NCBI GenBank assembly: GCA_903864375.1
Contig: CAIPFS010000009.1
Span: 1-8,367, forward strand
Direction of reading: 5' to 3'
Length of the DNA: 8,367 nucleotides
Source: an uncultured Verrucomicrobiota bacterium
GTDB lineage: Bacteria; Verrucomicrobiota; Verrucomicrobiia; Limisphaerales; UBA9464
Shown here: in pieces, positions 6,444 to 8,367 of the stretch
Position numbering within the stretch: position 1 is the stretch's first letter
How the letters are laid out: every line of letters begins with the position of its first letter
Notes under the pieces: generated by a model
Seen by the model: the letters and a program-made list of their open reading frames with translations, nothing else
Database searches by the model: none
What the model was told of the DNA's origin: nothing
Made by a program: the position numbers and the translations under genes

Positions 6444-8367
6444 TCAGCGGGGTTCTTGAACCGGACCACTGATGGCGCCAACAAATCGTCCCATCCAGTA
6501 CCCGAGCAGAAACTCGTCGCCAGCAAACTCGGTATGTCCGCCGTCGCCGCCATCCAGGATGAACGGCTGGGTGTTGCATCGGACGTATTGCCGTTCACCC
6601 GGAGGCAGTAACTCGGCCATTTCCTGTTCCCGAAAATTTTTGGCCAGATGGGTGAGATCGAGCCGGTGGGAGTTTTCCATCCGCCAGAAAATGGTATCCA
6701 GTGGAATTCCCCTCAAGGTCCATAGGGCTCCCGGGGTGTCATATTCCTGAAGGCCGCAACCGGCGGCGGCGAAGTTCCAGAAAGGGTACCGTTCATTCCG
6801 TTCCAGTTGCCAATGGTCGTTCACGGCGGCCACAAATTCAGTTTTGAGTTCGGGAGTCAGCGCGTAGCGGCAGAGCACCCAGTAGGCGATGAAGGCCAGT
6901 TCATCGTCGGAGTGGTTCCAGCTGTCGCCCAGTTCCACGCCCTGATGAACGACCACCGATACACCCAGTTTTCCCATGGGAAGTGAGATGTTTTTCTTGT
7001 AGCCGTCCTTTTCGAGCAATTCGAAAGCCATGTCTCGAAAGCGCTCGGATCCGGTGATGCGGTAGGCGAATTGAAGCAGTCCGATGATCTCCGCGGAGTT
7101 CAAGCGGCGGTCGAAGACCGCCGGGGGAAAGGCGTTGAGGTATTCGGGATGCCAGCGCCCCCAGAGGGTGGGCTTTCCATTGGCGTCGATCAGGTAGAGG
7201 CCATGGTCGAGGATGTGGGTGGCGATGCGATTCACAACATTGCGGATGCGGTCCCGTTCGGGCTCGGAATCAGCGGCGCATTCCCACAACACGGAATAGG
7301 CAAAGAGGTGGGAGGCAATTTCGTCGCTGCTGGTGGTGCCCTTCCACTCCCATCGATCATCGGGAGCGACGTGCCATTCGTTCGGGTCGGACACCTTGAA
7401 TCCGGTTCGTTCCATCGTCCGGGCAGGAAATCCCGTATTGGTGTGGATCATCTGGAGCCGTTCCAGCGCGCCGAAGGTTTCCCAGGCCCAGGCCTTGGCT
7501 TGTGGGTTGCGGGTTACGGCGTAGCGGAACGCCTGGCTGGCGAGCCAGTAACAGCTCCAGCCACCGTCGTTGTCCGTATCGATCATTTCGCTGGAGGCAA
7601 TGTCGCCTGCAACCGGCAGCCGACGCTCGGCGGTGAGTCCGAAACGGATGTGCCGGGACCGGACCTTTCGTTCAAACCATTCCGCTTTTTCGGCGAGGTT
7701 CCATTCCGGGTATTTGACCGCCTGGAGGGCGGTGCGGGTCAGCATCCACACCGTGCCGGTCGTGTCCGGGGCTACGCCCACGACGTCATCGTCCGCCAGC
7801 CAGCGGCGTCCGGCAAAGTACCGGATGGAAGGAGCGGGCGCGGCGCTTCCGGCGGAGGGCACGGCCCACCGGGAGGGTGATCCGTCCCAGGCAAAAAAGG
7901 CGCCCCGGGCGGTTGCCGCCCACCATCCACCGGGAGCGTGGACCAGTCCATGGATGGAGTTCACCGGGAGTTTTTGCGGCAGGGCGGGGGTCTTTCCTGG
8001 GACGGAGAGAATTCCTTCGCCCGTGGAGACCACGACTTCCGGACCAGTGCCGTCCAGGACCTGAATTCCCGGTATGGAACCCACAACCGCTGCCTCCCTG
8101 CCGGTGACTTTCCAGACGGTCGATCCGTCGCTGAGCCACACTCCATTGCTGGAGGTGCTCATCAGACGTTGGGAACCTTTGAGATCCAGTTGGAGCCGCG
8201 TCCATTCATCGTTTTGCGCGAGGGCAAATCCGGATGCTCCTGCCAGCACCACGAGATGAGACGGTCCCACGGCAATCTGGTTGAACTGGCCCTCGGGCAG
8301 CCGTCCCTGTTGCCGTCCAGCATCGTCGTTGGACAACCAGCCATCGGGAAAAAGGTAGTAGAGGGAC
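6444..8367 (-). CDS. Propeller-like plus helical-barrel protein of unknown function (5' partial)
   Basis: The frame stays open to the right edge (beginning SLYYLFPDGWLS), so the start is outside and 640 residues are visible. A TTG at 8336 is only the first in-window start-like codon. Residues 1 to about 220, counted from the window edge, are beta-rich with repeats of the type NGVWLSDGSTVWKV and TGTVWMLTRTALQAV, resembling two-component-regulator-type propeller blades. From about 250 to the end the protein is helical and probably an alpha/alpha barrel. Conserved-looking acidic and aromatic motifs include IDTDNDGGW (262-270), TSSDEIASH (345-353), ANGKPTLWGRWHPEYLN (395-411), NHSDDELAF (484-492) and GGDGGHTEF then LLGYWMGRF (606-628). 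Such barrels occur in glycosidases and lyases, but I cannot name a catalytic pair, so no enzyme activity is claimed. The protein may be secreted; its signal sequence would lie outside the window. The sigma factor gene lies downstream on the same strand. Confidence 0.75.
   Translation of the reverse strand, partial: SLYYLFPDGWLSNDDAGRQQGRLPEGQFNQIAVGPSHLVVLAGASGFALAQNDEWTRLQLDLKGSQRLMSTSSNGVWLSDGSTVWKVTGREAAVVGSIPGIQVLDGTGPEVVVSTGEGILSVPGKTPALPQKLPVNSIHGLVHAPGGWWAATARGAFFAWDGSPSRWAVPSAGSAAPAPSIRYFAGRRWLADDDVVGVAPDTTGTVWMLTRTALQAVKYPEWNLAEKAEWFERKVRSRHIRFGLTAERRLPVAGDIASSEMIDTDNDGGWSCYWLASQAFRYAVTRNPQAKAWAWETFGALERLQMIHTNTGFPARTMERTGFKVSDPNEWHVAPDDRWEWKGTTSSDEIASHLFAYSVLWECAADSEPERDRIRNVVNRIATHILDHGLYLIDANGKPTLWGRWHPEYLNAFPPAVFDRRLNSAEIIGLLQFAYRITGSERFRDMAFELLEKDGYKKNISLPMGKLGVSVVVHQGVELGDSWNHSDDELAFIAYWVLCRYALTPELKTEFVAAVNDHWQLERNERYPFWNFAAAGCGLQEYDTPGALWTLRGIPLDTIFWRMENSHRLDLTHLAKNFREQEMAELLPPGERQYVRCNTQPFILDGGDGGHTEFAGDEFLLGYWMGRFVGAISGPVQEPR

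Noticed and set aside
7071..7880. 269-residue open frame on the plus strand opposite the propeller/barrel gene
   Set aside because: It lies opposite conserved motifs of the minus-strand protein. The Gly/Val/Asp-rich translation is what complementing a GC-biased third codon position gives.
1..8367. CRISPR array, insertion sequence, tRNA or integrase-linked element
   Set aside because: No regularly spaced direct repeats, transposase-like frames, terminal inverted repeats or tRNA-like cloverleaf were seen on either strand.

Overview
The window is a GC-rich bacterial chromosome segment. It most resembles a member of the Verrucomicrobiota (Pedosphaera/Limisphaerales-like) or a related PVC-group bacterium. 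The main reasons are the sigma factor at 4818-6194, an ECF-type protein followed by an Ala-rich linker, one membrane helix and an extra C-terminal domain, and the large propeller-plus-helical protein at the right edge. Both architectures are common in Verrucomicrobiota and Planctomycetota. This assignment rests on protein style alone, because the window holds no rRNA or other marker gene.

Layout. The left half reads rightward: the tail of a HupE/UreJ-type membrane protein (3-224), an exported DUF1684 protein (315-1250), and a 1037-residue polytopic membrane protein fused to a spermidine-synthase-like domain and a TPR-like tail (1345-4458). The right half reads leftward: a large propeller/helical-barrel protein whose start lies beyond the window (6444-8367), then the membrane-anchored ECF sigma factor (4818-6194). 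The two blocks converge on a gene-free stretch (4459-4817) that holds several hairpins, probably acting as two-way transcription stops.

How the genes may work together. No pathway can be read from the order alone. The three left-hand genes are spaced 90-94 bases apart and may or may not be cotranscribed. The sigma factor lies directly downstream of the propeller gene on the same strand, so one regulating the other is possible but unproven. The most unusual items are the sigma factor carrying its own membrane anchor and putative sensor domain, and the SpeE-like fusion, which keeps SAM-binding features but lacks the Asp residues used by true aminopropyltransferases. I see no CRISPR array, insertion sequence, tRNA, rRNA or defence system.
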